The notes under the pieces are model-generated. The model saw only the letters and a list, made by a program, of their open reading frames with translations, made no database searches and was not told the DNA's origin. The position numbers and the translations under genes were made by a program. Below are positions 28,428 to 40,746 of a stretch of DNA of 64,000 nt, one piece after another; the stretch's first letter is position 1, and the number at the start of each line of letters is the position of its first letter. The DNA is from Branchiostoma floridae (taxonomy: Eukaryota > Chordata > Leptocardii > Amphioxiformes > Branchiostomatidae), in assembly GCF_000003815.2 (NCBI RefSeq), contig NC_049985.1, positions 1,693,751 through 1,757,750 on the forward strand, in the 5' to 3' direction.

Positions 28428-29392
28428 CTAGGGAATAAACAGGAAAACAATGTGTTCGTTAGTTTGTTAATACATGTGGCAATTTCTCATTGCAACATTA
28501 ATTATCAGTACATGTGGTGACGACACACACAAGTCGTTGGATTTATTTTCACACCACCAAATCTACAGACAATAACACTCGTCCGGACAAGCGTTTGGAC
28601 AATTGAAAGTCTTGACGCTACGAAGGACAAACTAGCTTAAAGGTTGCAATAAAGAATGCGTATAGCATATGATTAAGTGCGACTACTCTATGTCTATGTC
28701 TAATTGTACAAAGCAGTGCATTTGTATTCATACGTTTGGGAAATACATTGTATAAATTTGTGCTCCATCCCGTAGGAAGAATATAGCAGCCATACGATCC
28801 TTCTCAACATGGCCACACACACCGACATCCTACGTCATCAAAAAGAACGTGACGTCATCATGAGAAACTCGATCGAACGTTGTTAGTGTAACTGCGTACA
28901 ATGAATCAAGTAGGTTACAATAAGTTATTTTAACCGCTTGATTACATCAATGCCGTAATGATATGATCCGTTTATAATTAATCTTGTCTGGATGTTGAAT
29001 TATTGTGTGGGCGATTGTAAGATGCTTCTCCAGTTAAGACCGCTCTTCAAGGACAAAAGCCTAGAGAAATATAATGTTGATAAGAACAACTACTAACTCT
29101 ACTCTTAGACTGCCCTTAGCTATATTTGTTTCATAATAAATCTTCCTACATTTGCGGTATAAAGAACATATAGCCTCGGCTTTATTGGGCACATAAAGGC
29201 TCATTAAAAACGTGCTGACATGGCCATATCGTGTCCACAAAAAAGGACTTGGCTTTAATTTTCCCGATATAAAAACAGACGGACTAGGTCATGAAAACAA
29301 GCAGACCTGCCTATACATGGGCCATAACAACAAACAAACTCTTTCCATAAAATCACCCGGGCTTGACATATACATCTGCGATGAAATACAGG

Positions 29393-29797
29393 TTTAGGGT
29401 GCGGGCACATAGGTCGTGCGACCGTGGGATTTTCATCTAAAGCAGGCCGTGACAGAACCAACAACCGACATAGATCCAAAACAGCATTTTGTGTACCAAG
29501 ACCGTGTTGAACTTTGCAGGAGACGTACATTTTTGTCCTCCAAAAGCGTCCGAAGTTAGCGATTGCACGACCATCGTACGACCTATGTGACCACCTCCTT
29601 AGCGCGGGCACATAGTCCGTGCGATCGTGTACGATTTTTATGCCATAGGATTTCCAAGCAGACTGTTACAGATACAGCATTTTGTGTACCAAGAGAATTG
29701 TACTTTGCAGGAGACGTACATTGTTATCCTCCAAAATGCCAGAAGTTAGCGATCGCACGACGATCGTACGACCTACATGTATGTGACCGCACCCTAA
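29393..29797. mobile_element. two-unit inverted-repeat element ('gggtgcgggcacatag' ends)
   Basis: The left end 'tagggtgcgggcacataggt' pairs with 'tatgtgaccgcaccctaa'. Inside are two diverged tandem units (29393-29602 and 29603-29797), each with 'cagcattttgtgtaccaag' and 'tttgcaggagacgtacatt'. It looks like a composite of two copies of one MITE. Confidence 0.6.
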
Positions 29798-30179
29798 CGC
29801 GTCCACCGAATGTGGTTTGTTTTTCGAACTTGAACCCAAGTATAGGACTATAGGATTGGCTCTGGGTGCTGGCAGTGACAAGGCCAATACAAAATCATGT
29901 CTAGTCTGGTGGGGGACTGCTAAGGCGGATTTGACTTTAATAAGGCGAGTCGGACAGGACGTATTGTGGGGATTTTCTAAGAGGATTTTACCCATACACC
30001 CCGGGCAGCTGGCTAAATTGGAAGTTTGAAGCCCATGTAGCCATGGGATTATGGTCTGACGTTGTGGTCGGGTCTACAGCCGGGTCTCGTCTGCGGTTTG
30101 CCAAGTCTGCGTCGTTCCTGAATGTTTTCTTTCTGATGCTGAGTTGTTTTTTTTTTCTGACACGAAGTGGAGTAGGTCT

Positions 30180-30575
30180 TTCTACCAACAATATAATCAA
30201 GTTCATTGCAAATTCTTGCCCGTGGGCTAATTGCAGGTAACAGATTCAAACAGTGTAAAATACAATAACACAAGTGTCTACTCTGGTCTAAAACTAATAA
30301 AAGCTAACTCTAGAGCCTGGGTTATTGGGTTCGACTCCTTTTTCGAAGACAGTGGAAGACGAAAGATCCCACTTTTTCTATCATGTGTGGGTTTGGTGAT
30401 GTTAAAAGGTGAACTGCTTTCTTTTTGTCAGTGAATGTGAGAAAGTTTGGATGGAATTTGATGGCTTCTTTGAACAGCTCTTTTCTTTCTTGATTATAGA
30501 AAGAGCAGTTTGACATAAAATGTGTCTCGTCTTCCACCACGTTTGACGTGCATTACACACGTCTTTGGGACGTAG
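30180..30575 (-). pseudogene. LINE reverse transcriptase C-terminus, decayed
   Basis: The minus-strand frame 30322-30540 reads VEDETHFMSNCSFY, then a C-terminal FVFHCLRKRS. These are the zinc-binding (Cys/His) tail and end of a non-LTR reverse transcriptase. A stop falls inside the expected CxxC part upstream. The 3' UTR ('attcttgcccgtgggctaattgca') follows on the minus strand, as at 35345 and 44722. Confidence 0.7.
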
Positions 30576-31284
30576 CTAGTCTCTACCAGACTCCCGCCTG
30601 GCCGAATAGTAATAGGGGACTCTGGCCGAGTTAGGAATAAAAGCCTAGTAGGAATGAACTGGCCTAGGTGTGAACTGGCCGGCTGGCAAAAGACTGAAAT
30701 CCCATGGCAACTTATTTGTCCCTATAATTCTCATTCTTCATCCAGCTGACATGGCTGTTTTTAGACTAGGATGTAGCTGATACTTTGTTTTGCGGTTGTA
30801 ATCTTCTACCGAACTCTTTTTCTCTCTCAAGGGATTTCCAAGAAAGAGACCTTAACCGTCTGAGAAAGGCTGCTTTGCGTTGTCTTGTGCTGTGCTGCTA
30901 TGGGGTGGCGATGTTTTCTGTGTGCTAGTTTTGGAAGGTTTCCCAGTGTATCCAGCATTAGTCACACAACCCCTCCCTCCGGGTAAGTGGGGGCATCAGC
31001 GAGCCAAGAAATAAGTCGGTTCACAGGAAAGGTTATTGTACCATTTATCGTTATTTCGCAGAAATCACGCGATTTTAAAAGAGGCCAAGGAGATAATCCG
31101 TCGTTTGGGGCTTGAAGTTGAAGCAAGTGGTTCCAGGCCGAGACTGGGTATCGCCCGTACGTGCTGATTTGCGAAGGGAAAGTTTATCATTAGGCCAGAC
31201 CAATTTGATTTGTTCCTTCTCGGATTCGCCTGTTAATTTTTTTTTCATTTACAAAAAAAAAGTCCCCACAAAAAATAAAATAGG

Positions 31285-31625
31285 CTTTGTTACTACCACA
31301 AGCCTGTAAATATTGCCATCCAGAGCCACATCATACACATAATTTCAGTCTAAAAACAATGCTTTTTATTCAGAACTTTAGTAACAAATCAAAGGAAGGG
31401 ATTCATCATTGTATAAAACTCCTTGGTTGTTGTTCTTTTTGGTTATTTAAGCCGTATATCTTCACCCCAGACCTTTTCTTCGACCTGTCGGTCCAATAAA
31501 CAAAAGTTCAAACAAACAAACAAACAAACAAACAAACAAAATAAACAAACAAGCAAACAATTTTTTCTGAAAAAATCCGAGAAGCAACAAATGAATTTGG
31601 TGTGGCCTTCACAGTTCAGCCCTCG
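31285..31625. repeat. dispersed repeat with 'aaatccgagaagcaacaaat' end
   Basis: 'aagcctgtaaatattgccat', 'aactttagtaacaaatcaaa', 'ccagaccttttcttcgacct' and 'aaaatccgagaagcaacaaa' recur in the same order at 47340-47540. The end alone recurs at 62278. An (AAAC)n run lies at 31508-31560. Confidence 0.6.
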
Positions 31626-32359
31626 GCGTTAAATCGTGTGGCAGCTCGGATCAGGACGCGTCGAACCGGGGAGAACTTGGCGCGGTTTGTTGGTGCCACA
31701 TACACGCAAGGCGAGAAACGGGTCGGGGGAAATGTCGGGCTCTTTAAAAATTACACTGTGAACCGTACCACAGCGTGCCGAGGCAGTTAAACACACTCCC
31801 TGCATGCCCTACCTAATAACTAGCATTGCAGAACCCCACGTCCATGTTTTGTCAAGTTGCCATGTCCTTACTGTAGACATGTAGACATGTTGCAGACAGC
31901 GGTCAAAATTGTGATACTTGGTAGGGTGGCTGAGCTTGCCTTGTAGAACAATTGTTGGTCTAAAACTACGGTAATTCCTCTGGCTATTTTTCAGGAAATT
32001 TGGCCAATTTCTAATATTTTTCCAGCAACCCACAAAGGCTTATCAAGGACGTTATTCTATCAAGGACGTTTTTTGTATCTGTTAACTGAATCTTTTCAAC
32101 AAGTCTTGTTGTGACCCGTACACTTAGCCATGTGTGGCAAAAATGTGCAATTAATTGATTTTAGCCTCCTTGGTCTTATAGAGGGACTATCTTATACACC
32201 TTACAAACTACAAATGATGAACTATCGTGGCGATCATTCTTCATTACGACATCATGTTTGTCGCCTGACGGAACGGACGCCTGGTGCGAGCCTGATCTAC
32301 GGCGAGACGGGTCATTGCCTCCTCAACAGACCTTGGTTCGTTTACCTTTGGTGGGAGCG

Positions 32360-32556
32360 TAGTCTCCAAGCAGACCCTACGGTGCCTTAGAGATAGTATC
32401 AAAGCTGGCAAAGGAGTATAGCCGGCCAAATGGAGATAGCCGGCCAAAGGGAGATAGCCGGCTAAGGGAGTCAAACGGGCACCGGAGCCGCTATACCAAG
32501 TCCCTGGCCAGCTTTGATACTATTTCTAAGGCACCGTAGGGTCTGCTTGGAGACTA
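32360..32556. mobile_element. MITE, family B, 197 bp
   Basis: Ends TAGTCTCCAAGCAGACCCTA; inner arms 'gatagtatcaaagctggc' and 'gccagctttgatactatt'. Flanks GTGGGAGCG and GCGGAAGCG match 7 of 9. The centre repeats 'gagatagccggcca' in tandem. Confidence 0.75.
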
Positions 32557-32609
32557 GCGGAAGCGCTCTGAGTTGTGGATTTCATATTTCCTTCTAGGCG
32601 TTTATCAAA

Positions 32610-32800
32610 ATCTGGCGTAACTGGTAGAGCGTTCGACTCGGAATCTATAGTCCTGGGTTCGATACTAGCCGTGCCAACAATGTTGCGCCCTTGGGAAAGG
32701 CACTTTACACAACCTTCCTGACTTTCCCCAGGTGTCAAAATGGGTACCTGACTTCGGTCGGGGAGGTAAAAGGCTACCTTTACCTTCTGTCTGTACCGTG
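32610..32800 (+). mobile_element. tRNA-derived SINE
   Basis: The A-box region 'taactggtagagcg' and B box GGGTTCGATAC (32655-32665) precede the shared body 'cccttgggaaaggcacttta' and 'aggtgtcaaaatgggtacc'. The head differs from those at 3839 and 57585. Confidence 0.75.
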
Positions 32801-32951
32801 TATGTGGTACTGATTATAAAAGTCACTAACTTGAGTGTAGTGCTACATTGTTCTCGTCTGTCCAAAAGCAAATTAAATTTTAAAAAAACTGGTTCATATT
32901 GAAAATCACAAATCCCCCCCCCTCGAAAATAAACGCCAGAAACTCCTACAA

Positions 32952-33223
32952 GTTCTGTAATACCCCTGTCACATGTGACGAAAATCGATCGGACGAATCG
33001 CCCGAGCCTCGCTTATAATAATAACTTTTTACACAACAATTGTACAAGGTACAAAGTATGGCTTATATGTGACAGGGGTGGTTTTCAGGTGGAAAATATA
33101 AATACGCGCAACCCTCTGTCGATCTTAGATATGGCCGACCTTCCATCGATCGGGCCATTTGGGGCGATATATATGTAGATGTAGATACGCCCGAAGATCG
33201 TGGATAATGTGACAGGGGTATAA
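32952..33223. mobile_element. MITE with 'tacccctgtcacat' ends, carrying a LINE tail
   Basis: 'tacccctgtcacatgtgac' pairs with 'atgtgacaggggta' (ending 33222). TAA flanks both sides. Inside, 33013-33062 is a LINE-tail copy ('acacaacaattgtacaaggt'), so the element is a host for a later insertion. Confidence 0.6.
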
Positions 33224-33603
33224 GAGAGGCCAGACAAGTGCGTGAGAACGCGTCGGGCCCGGCCGTGTTCTCGACATCCGTCCGTCGCCACATCGTTCTC
33301 GGGCCACGCGAAGAGCCGGGCAGGTCACGTCCGGAATGTCTCCCCGATACCTGTAAGTTATTTTGGCAGCGGGCTTCAAGTTTACAGTTACCGGTTCTCC
33401 TTCCAAAGCTCCACCTTCTGTTTTTATAGACAAGACTATCTCATGGTCTGCGGTGCCCTCAGCTGACTGTCTCAGCAGGACTGAACAACTCTACAAACTA
33501 CAGCAATAAAGGTGACAACATCCTAGTAATCTACAAGCAGATCCTGCGGTGCCATAGCCTGGGTACCATCCAGGTCGTATGGTAGTACTCGCGCCGATGT
33601 AGT

Positions 33604-33728
33604 TAATCTCCAAGCAGATTCGACGGTGCCATAAGATAGTATCAAAGCTGGCCAAAGAGAGTCAGACGGGCACCGGCTATACTCCTTTTAAGGACTTAAA
33701 AGTCCTTTGTCAGCTTTGATACTATCGA
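33604..33728. mobile_element. truncated MITE, family B
   Basis: The left end 'taatctccaagcagattc' and both 'gatagtatcaaagctgg' arms are present, but the right end beyond 'tgatactat' is missing. A piece of a 'agcctgggtaccatccag' element lies just upstream at 33556. Confidence 0.6.
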
Positions 33729-34520
33729 TGAAGGTTAAACATCCAGGTATTAAGGTGACTACTTTAACTTTTATTTCGGTCGATTTCGACTATATCCCTT
33801 CTATACGACAACACTGGTACACACCGAACACGCTACTCGAGAGGCCAGAGAAGATGTGCCGACCCTTTGTCCCATTGTTCAGCAGGGTGGGTAGCGTGGT
33901 TAGGAGTAATGCGTGATGGAGTGTTTGTTTGTGAGCTGACATGTACACAGGACACGCAGGGGTCAGGCGTCAATACTGGACGCGTCTTTAGATCTCTTTA
34001 CTCGCCACGGGGTAACCCATGGACTGGGCATGCTTAAGAATGATGCTAGTTCACCTTTTTCCGAGGGGTAACCTATATTCGTTGTATCTGTATTTAGGAA
34101 TATCAAGCTGACATGTACACAGGACACGCAGGGGTCAGGCGTCAGTACTGGACACGTCTTACCTAGCCACGGGGTCACCCCATGTCCCACAAAGACTGGG
34201 CATGTTTAAGAGTAACTTAGGCATTTTGATTTTCAATCATTTGTTTCTGACCTTGGTCAAATCTAGGATATCTTTCAAAAATGAACAAAAAATCGGAAGT
34301 GTCGCGTCGCCTTAAAAGGGTAGTTACCGGATGAACCAAGGTCACTGTGTTATTTCTACGTGCGTCTTATGATTGTTATTTTGTAGCCTCCCTGTCTCCT
34401 TTTGTGATTTCGTGTATAAGCATAAGGACCACAAGAAGAATAACGGTTAGCAAATACCTAATTGTAGATCCAAATCTACATGTGAAGGTTTGAAAACAAT
34501 GACGTAGTAAGTTTACGTAC

Positions 34521-34586
34521 CGACATCGCTGGAGCAGAAATCGGAACTCCTGTCGTCACCCTCCTCCAAGCAGACGATACACGAAC
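34521..34586 (-). CDS. SFRP2: SFRP2 exon 2
   Basis: A 66-bp exon on the minus strand, acceptor CCCCACAG and donor GTACGT. It opens with two bases completing the Gly168 codon and closes with one base of codon 190, so both junctions are phase 1 and join exactly. It encodes SCIVCLEEGDD and FCSSDV: the CxxC and third Cys that start the netrin-like domain. Vertebrate SFRP2 is also known as a three-exon gene with a short middle exon. Confidence 0.92.
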
Positions 34587-35104
34587 CTGTGGGGAGAGAC
34601 GGGGATAGGTTTACTTCCGGACTACAGCATCGGGTGAATAACGGAGAAAAATGCAGATTGCGTAACTGCGAGCACACAACAAAACGAACACTGGTCACAA
34701 TACCTGTTTTGGCGTAGGTGAAAATCATGAAGTACCGATAATTGTTGGATGGGAATGGTTAGGAAGAGTAGCGGTGGGAGTGCGTATGTGTGAATTGTCT
34801 AGGTACCAATTTTCACAGCCGGTTGTTTTAAAAACAATTGCATACGAAGCGCCCATTATCAATGGGCTGTTAATCAATGGAAAATTGTCGTAAGTAAGTA
34901 ATAGTCAAACCCATTAAAATTGATGCCGAGATTAGTATTGTCGCGACATGCTATACTGTTCTCCACCGTTGCCATTCCTTTTCATGTTACTTGTACAAGC
35001 AATTAGCATCTCGGCATTTCATCACTTATGTTCTTGGAAAAACAAGAAAACTACTGCGCTGCAGTTCTAATGGGGCGCAAGTGTTCCTGACATGTGACTG
35101 TGTG

Positions 35105-35255
35105 TTCTCTCCAAGCAGAGGTTGGTGGGTAAAATCGTGACCTTTTCCTCAAATGCCGTGTTTTTTTCGACCAGCCTCACCACCAACTGGTCGAAAAAAG
35201 ACGGCATTTAAGGAAAAGGTCACCATTTTCCCCACCAACCTCTGCTTGGAGAGTA
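35105..35255. mobile_element. MITE, family A, short hairpin form
   Basis: 'tctctccaagcagaggttgg' pairs with 'ccaacctctgcttggagagt', and the interior is almost fully palindromic ('gaccttttcctcaaatgccg'). Flanks ACTGTGTGT and ACTGCGTGA match 7 of 9. The same subtype is at 42598. Confidence 0.8.
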
Positions 35256-35329
35256 ACTGCGTGAAGAGTTAATGTTCCACAGTCGTGAGCAGTAGGGGAA
35301 GGAAACTGGACTTTATAACAATGATATGT

Positions 35330-35743
35330 TTATTGCAAGTTCTTGCCCGAGGGCTAATTGCAGGTACAAACAACATGTAAAATAAGGAAAAATACAAAGG
35401 TGCTAGGAGCTACATTCTATGACTATGCTATGCTAGTGTACATTATACTGGTTTTGTTGGGTTAGACTTCTTCTCTTTAGGCAGTGGAAGACGAATTTAC
35501 CCACTTCTTTTATAATGTGTGGGTTCTTTGATTTTAATAGTAGGATTGATTTTTCATTGTCAGGAATAGTTGGAAAGTAAGCGTGTATTTTGGATACACT
35601 TATAAATAGTTGGTTTCTTATATCATCATAAAAAGAACAATTAGTGATAAAATGACTCTCGTCTTCCACAGCATTTGAGGGGCAATATTTACAAATCCTC
35701 TCGGACACAGGTAGCTTGATATATCTCCCCTTTTCTATTTCCA
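35330..35743 (-). pseudogene. LINE reverse transcriptase C-terminal fragment
   Basis: The minus-strand frame reads KGRYIKLP, then ERICKYCPSN, VEDESHFITNC and GKFVFHCLKRRS. This is the CxxC...HxxxC zinc-binding tail of non-LTR reverse transcriptases, followed by a stop and a 3' UTR with 'gttcttgcccgagggctaat'. The element is truncated 5' near 35743. It is better preserved than the copy at 30180. Confidence 0.8.
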
Positions 35744-36110
35744 GGGGGTGGGCACTAATTCTAATCTTACTGGTAGCGGAACAGCCCGGTCCGTACCCTT
35801 TCCTGTTTGATACTGGTACATGTAATCAGGATCTAGGCAAGAATTTATCATTTATGTCTTTCAACAAGCAAGGAAACTACTACACTGCAGTTCTGATAGG
35901 ACCTTTCCTGTGACTTCGCGAGAGTTAATCATTTTTAATGTTCCCCAGTCATGAGGAGGAGGAGAGGAAACAGCCCGGTGTCTAACTTCTTGTCTAACGA
36001 GATTCCCGCCCCGGGGTTTACAGTCAACTCATGCCGAGTAAATAAACGGGCTGTTCTGCTAGCCTCGGAGCAGGCTCCACGATGTAGGCTTTATGATTTA
36101 TCAGACCAGT

Positions 36111-36270
36111 GGCCTCCAAGCAGAGGTTAGACTCGTTTGGGACTTGTTTTGACGTCTTTTGGATCAGACCTTTTACTTTGCCTGGTTTCTTTTTTGCCTG
36201 CCGGTCAGACAGAGAAAAAATGATAAAAGATGTCCCAAACAACCGGAGCCTAACCTCTGCTTGGAGAGTA
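36111..36270. mobile_element. MITE, family A
   Basis: 'cctccaagcagaggttagac' and 'gcctaacctctgcttggaga' are the inverted ends. The interior has diverged arms ('aaaagatgtccc'/'gggacttgtttt'). No clear target duplication. Confidence 0.7.
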
Positions 36271-36279
36271 AGGCCTACG

Positions 36280-36470
36280 TTACATTTCTAAGGGTCCCGG
36301 CCGGACAGCTTTCGGGAATGAAAAATATGATATCAAAGCCACCAAACTACACAAGACTAGAGAACAGTCGTAGGCATTATTTGTGTCTATTTTTACGTGT
36401 GTATTTCTATTTTTCATTTTCACAAACAGCCCGGCCAGACCCTGTTAGCCCAAAGTAGTCTAAACTGGCC
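36280..36470. mobile_element. decayed MITE, family D
   Basis: 'gggtcccggccggacagctt' and 'cacaaacagcccggccagac' are degenerate arms with an interior like 36586-36793. It lies immediately left of that copy. Confidence 0.4.
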
Positions 36471-36585
36471 GCCTAGTAGCTGCGAGCAGCATCACTCGGC
36501 ACGCTGCAGGAACTACGTGGGGAGCCCGTGCGACAACTGTGCCGCGGACAGATGCAGACAGGGTGGCCGGGGAGAGACTCGCGTT

Positions 36586-36793
36586 AGGCTTAGGTCACAT
36601 TTCCTAACCGGGGCCTGGTCGGTAACGTTTTTGGGAGCGAAAGGAATTATATAAAAGACATCAAAATACTCAAAATGTCACATAAAATTCACGGGCATAA
36701 TTTGTGTATATTTCTATGCATACATTCTAATTTTTCGTTTCTTAAGTTAAAACATCCCGACAAGGCCCCGGCTTGGAAATGTGACCTAAGCCT
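36586..36793. mobile_element. MITE, family D, best copy
   Basis: 'aggcttaggtcacatttcc' pairs with 'ggaaatgtgacctaagcct'; the inner arms are GC-rich 'aaccggggcctgg' and 'aaggccccggctt'. Related pieces are at 23700 and 38585. Confidence 0.75.
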
Positions 36794-37980
36794 TACTTCG
36801 CACGATGAGATATACAGCACAGCTCTGTACACCCCGACATTCCTGCTAACGCTCACAGGACCAAACGTTGCACCTTCTCTGTCCACTAGTGATAAATAAC
36901 GTTCTGAAGACTCGCATTCCGCACGGGACCGCTTACTCTCCAAGCAGAGGTTAGGCTCCGGCTATTTTTTTGACAAAGACTCGAGCTGTTCAGTCAAAAA
37001 TTTGGATAAGTCCAAGTTTAAAGTGGAAATTAGAGTTTAACTTTTCCAGAATGACTTCTACCAACACAGACGAACTTTCAAATTAAAATTTTGCATTAAT
37101 TGGTCGCGGAAATGTTTTTGTAAGATTCCCTAGTCCGTCAGCTGTTTAGTTTGTTGTGCTGAGATCCCGGCGAGCTGGCGGCGTAAAACAGACAAGCTCG
37201 GGTATCGTCCAGATCTGCGAGTCACCAAGAATAACTCCCAGCACACCTAGAAAAACTGTCGCCTCGGCGGGAGGCCGCGTGATCAAGCAGAATTATTAAT
37301 GACGATGTCGGTTCTCTCGACTGAAATGCAACCCGAAATTATGCACGATTAGATACGGAGATTTACGGTAGAGGACACAGCTACGACAGCAGAGGCTAGG
37401 CTCCGGCTGTTTTTGTGACGTTTTTGTCTTTTTTTTTTATGATAGGCCACGAGACGCCAAGAAAGAGTACAAAATAGACAGCCCGATAGAAACGACAAAA
37501 AAACGTCAGAAATGAAATGACCAATCCACTGATTGGACCTGATATCACAAAAGCAGTAGATTGTACATCCTTGACAAAAACTGGAGCTGTTCCATAATGC
37601 AAAATCTAAAGCGTTTGGAGTGGGCGGAAGAAGACAAGGGTGCAGAAATTAAAGCACCATGTGTTTGTCCGTCTCTCAGTATCATAACACCATCGCCATA
37701 TCACATTATCAGCTCGTATTTCCGCTCTTTTCTCACAGCGACGAGTGATCGACGTCTCCTGGTCCTCTTGGAAACAAGTCAACAACATGTCCTATACCAA
37801 AACACCAACACCGACTGGACAACAAATGCCTTTTAATATTTACTACACTGTCTTAAGAAGCGAGAAGTCGAACATGTACATACTAGCATAACGTTATATG
37901 AGACTTTGTAGCTGCATGTAGTAAGATAACTCGCTCTTACTTCAGTAGAGCTAATACTTGCACTTGAGAGAGCAGAAATG

Positions 37981-38195
37981 TAGCCACTACCAGGCTCCGT
38001 GGATCGTTGGTCTAATTGTAGAAATTGAGTCTATAGTACGCTATATAGAGTCAATAGTACGTTAGGGGGGTGGGGTGGGCCCAACGTATTCTTCTGGCGG
38101 CTAACTCCCCTAGCGTACTATACTAGACTCTATTTGTCCAATTTCTACAATCAGACCAGGTAGAACTAAAAGCTAGCAGATCCTGGTAGAGGCTA
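37981..38195. mobile_element. MITE, family C, with near-perfect 9-bp TSD
   Basis: Ends TAGCCACTACCAGGCTCCG and CTGGTAGAGGCTA, inner arms 'ctaattgtagaaattg'/'caatttctacaatcag'. Flanks GCAGAAATG and GCAGAAACG match 8 of 9. A short insertion duplicates 'ctagcagatcctgg' near the right end. Confidence 0.8.
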
Positions 38196-38584
38196 GCAGA
38201 AACGTACAATAAATGTCTTCTTCATTCATTCATTTCCAAAACACTGACTGGACAACAGGTGAAGCCATAGAAGTGATTGGCGGAATTTCAAGACTTGTTA
38301 GTTAAGGCGGGCGTCGGCACGTTGATTTGTTTACCTGTGCGAAACTGGCACACAAACACGGCCCGGCCCAGCCGCTCGGACCCAGACGGAGGTATTTATC
38401 TTGCGTTAATTGAGACGAGATAGGATTAAAGTAACTTAGGAAATGAAAACTTGATACTACCCGCGGTTTAAGATGTCACCTCGTATTAGGGGAAATCGGT
38501 AATCATATATTTACGGGCTGGGGTTGTGGACCATATGTGGCATGTATGGTACAACAGCCGTCTGTCTGTACAGGGTTTAACTCT

Positions 38585-38960
38585 AAGGCTTAGGTCACAT
38601 TTCCAAATCGGAGGCCGGCTGGGATGTTTTGAGAAACGAAAAATTAAAATGTGTACATAGAAATATGCACAAATTGCGTCCTAGATTCTTATGTTGACTT
38701 TGTGTATTTTGCTGGCTTTGATATTATTTCCATGTCATCTCCACTATAACAGAAAAGCGAGAAGTTCAATTTAGCTGTATCTATATAGCCGGTATAACCG
38801 CCCTTCGGCGCAACACACCAGCTTCTGTGGTCTAATTGTAGAAATCATGGTGAGGAAGTGATTCCTCTGGCCGACTGACTCCCCCAACATACTATTGACA
38901 CTATTTGTCCAATTTCTACTATCTGTATCTATAGCCGGTATAACCGCCATTCGGCGTAAC
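38585..38960. repeat. fragments of MITE families D and C
   Basis: A solo family D left end at 38588 ('ggcttaggtcacatttcc') and family C inner arms at 38820-38930. The latter lie within a duplicated 'tatagccggtataaccgcc' (38784 and 38933). Confidence 0.5.
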
Positions 38961-40244
38961 ACACCAGCTTCGAACACCACACCACTACCTAACCTAAGCC
39001 TAATGTGGGCATGGTGGCGATCAGACACTGGGCCACAGGTGCGTGAATGGGCATAGTTTAGATACTGGGGCGCTCAGGAGTTAAACGGGTGAGATGGGCC
39101 GATAAGATAGCTTCACAGCTTATCACGTATTTATCACATCCGCCCGTCATTGTTATCGTTACGGCTTGGACCTGTTGGGCTTGACAGGACGAGACACAGT
39201 TGCTGAAGTTGCCGTGTTAAGTTCTTATTATTACGGCCGTTAATTCTTGTAATGAGACATGATAATGTAGTACATGTAGTAAGAAAACAGTAACTCAAGG
39301 ACGACAGTAGGAAGGCGCGCGACACAGTTGCTGAAACTTTTTCAGTTACAGTGCTCTTCAAACTGTATTTTTTTCTTACCTTGTAAATTCTCGTAATAAG
39401 ACAGGGCATTTTTTCTTATTATGGTCGTAATAACAGATGATAACGTAGTAGTAAGAAAACGATGGATTACGATTTTGGGTTCTGGACAATCGTGCAGAGA
39501 GAGAGAGAGAAAGAGAGATTCTGCAACCGACCGTAGCAGTGCATGTGCCGTAATAATCATCTCCGTGATTGACTGAGGGCGCTAAACGGTAACTTAACAA
39601 TAAAGTACAGAAAGCATTCGAGGGGCGTCTGCAACGAAAGCTATCTACACTAGAGGGACACACCGCAAACCTTACCTGGGAAGTGTGAACGGGCGGGAAC
39701 GATCTAAAACAAAAAGTCTACTCTTCGCGTAATCACGTTGTTTTGATTGGTCATCAACGAAATTGGTTTTATTGTGTTAGCGACTCAAAACTAAATAGCG
39801 GCCAATTTCTTTAAACTAAGAAATTGAATAACAATGATCACACGTAACTAGTAACAGAATTCTATTAAAATTGTCATAGTGCCAGCGATAGTATTTCGAA
39901 GTTTTCTGGAAAATGTCTGTTAGCACTTGAAAATGTCGATGTGTGCGAAGTGTGAAAACAAAATAGAGAATGGCAATATTTTCCTGCACGTTTAATTCAT
40001 AAAATGATAAGCTGGGAAGAAATGAAAGGAAAGGATCAGCTGATAACGTTAATAACGTATTGACTGCATTTTGCCATGTTTGATCGTTAGTTAATGTTAA
40101 AAATACCAAGTGTACACTACACACACACTAGTGTGCTGGTTTGTGTAGCTAAAGTAAAGGCTTGCCCAGGGTACACGGGGAGAGGGTAGGCTGGCGGGCG
40201 GGGAGAGACGCACATGGAGAGAGAAGGGAAACAAGTAAACATAC

Positions 40245-40746
40245 CGGGGTGTTGGGCAGGCTTGGGGCGCCTGGGATCATACGGACCTGGAGTGGTTTGT
40301 GACTTGATGCACATGTCGTTGTCTGGCGGGTACTTGTCGCACTTGAGCATCTTGGGCCAGGGGAACCCGTGCTGAGCCATGACGGGCGCGCAGGAGTCTC
40401 GTACGCCCTCGCACAGGGAGCGGCAGGGGAAGATGTCCTGCTCCAGGCACACGGGGGTAAACAGCGAGCAGAGGAACAGCTTGGTGTCCGGGTGGCACCG
40501 CTGGGCCAGGAGCGGCACCCACGACCGCGCCTGTTCCTGAACCTCGTCCAGGTTCTCGTGGCCCAGCAGGTTCGGCAGCCGCATCTCGTTGTAGGCGAGC
40601 CCGTCGCAGAGAACCAAGCTCTGCGGTATCTGCACGCACTTCCGTGGCTGGTCCGACACGTACATGTAGCTGTACCCCATCCCCGCACACAGCGAGGGCG
40701 TTACAGCCAGCACTAGCGGCAGGAGGACCAGCATCTCTACGTCCAT
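40245..40746 (-). CDS. SFRP2: SFRP2 exon 1 (signal peptide and frizzled cysteine-rich domain)
   Basis: Secreted frizzled-related protein 2, which binds Wnts through its frizzled-type domain and modulates their signalling outside the cell. This exon gives residues 1-167: a signal peptide (about 1-21) and a CRD with exactly ten cysteines (37, 47, 84, 93, 100, 108, 112, 119, 136, 146). The CRD includes RLPNLLGHE, CHPDTKLFLCSLFTPVC and FPWPKMLKCDKYP. The donor GTATGT at 40244 leaves one base of codon 168 (phase 1). Joined to 34521-34586 and 28102-28427 the product is 297 residues, close to the about 295 of vertebrate SFRP2. The SFRP1/2/5 class is certain; SFRP2 rather than 1 or 5 rests on the netrin-domain segment VTSVRKWQKG. 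The strong plus-strand frame at 40369 is a shadow. Confidence 0.95.

Larger units (their letters stand above)
28440..34520 (-). other. SFRP2 intron 2
   Basis: About 6.1 kb between exons 3 and 2. Beyond the MITEs, LINE remnants and SINE listed separately, it shows no gene. Stretches at 28440-29390 and 33730-34510 hold nothing I can name, except a solo MITE end near 34048 and a duplicated 'ctgacatgtacacaggacac' segment at 33938 and 34110. Confidence 0.7.
34600..40240 (-). other. SFRP2 intron 1
   Basis: About 5.65 kb, filled with MITEs and LINE remnants listed separately. The stretches 36800-37970 and 38960-40240 contain no recognisable gene. Fragments of family A ends lie at 36937 and 37392. 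Confidence 0.7.
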
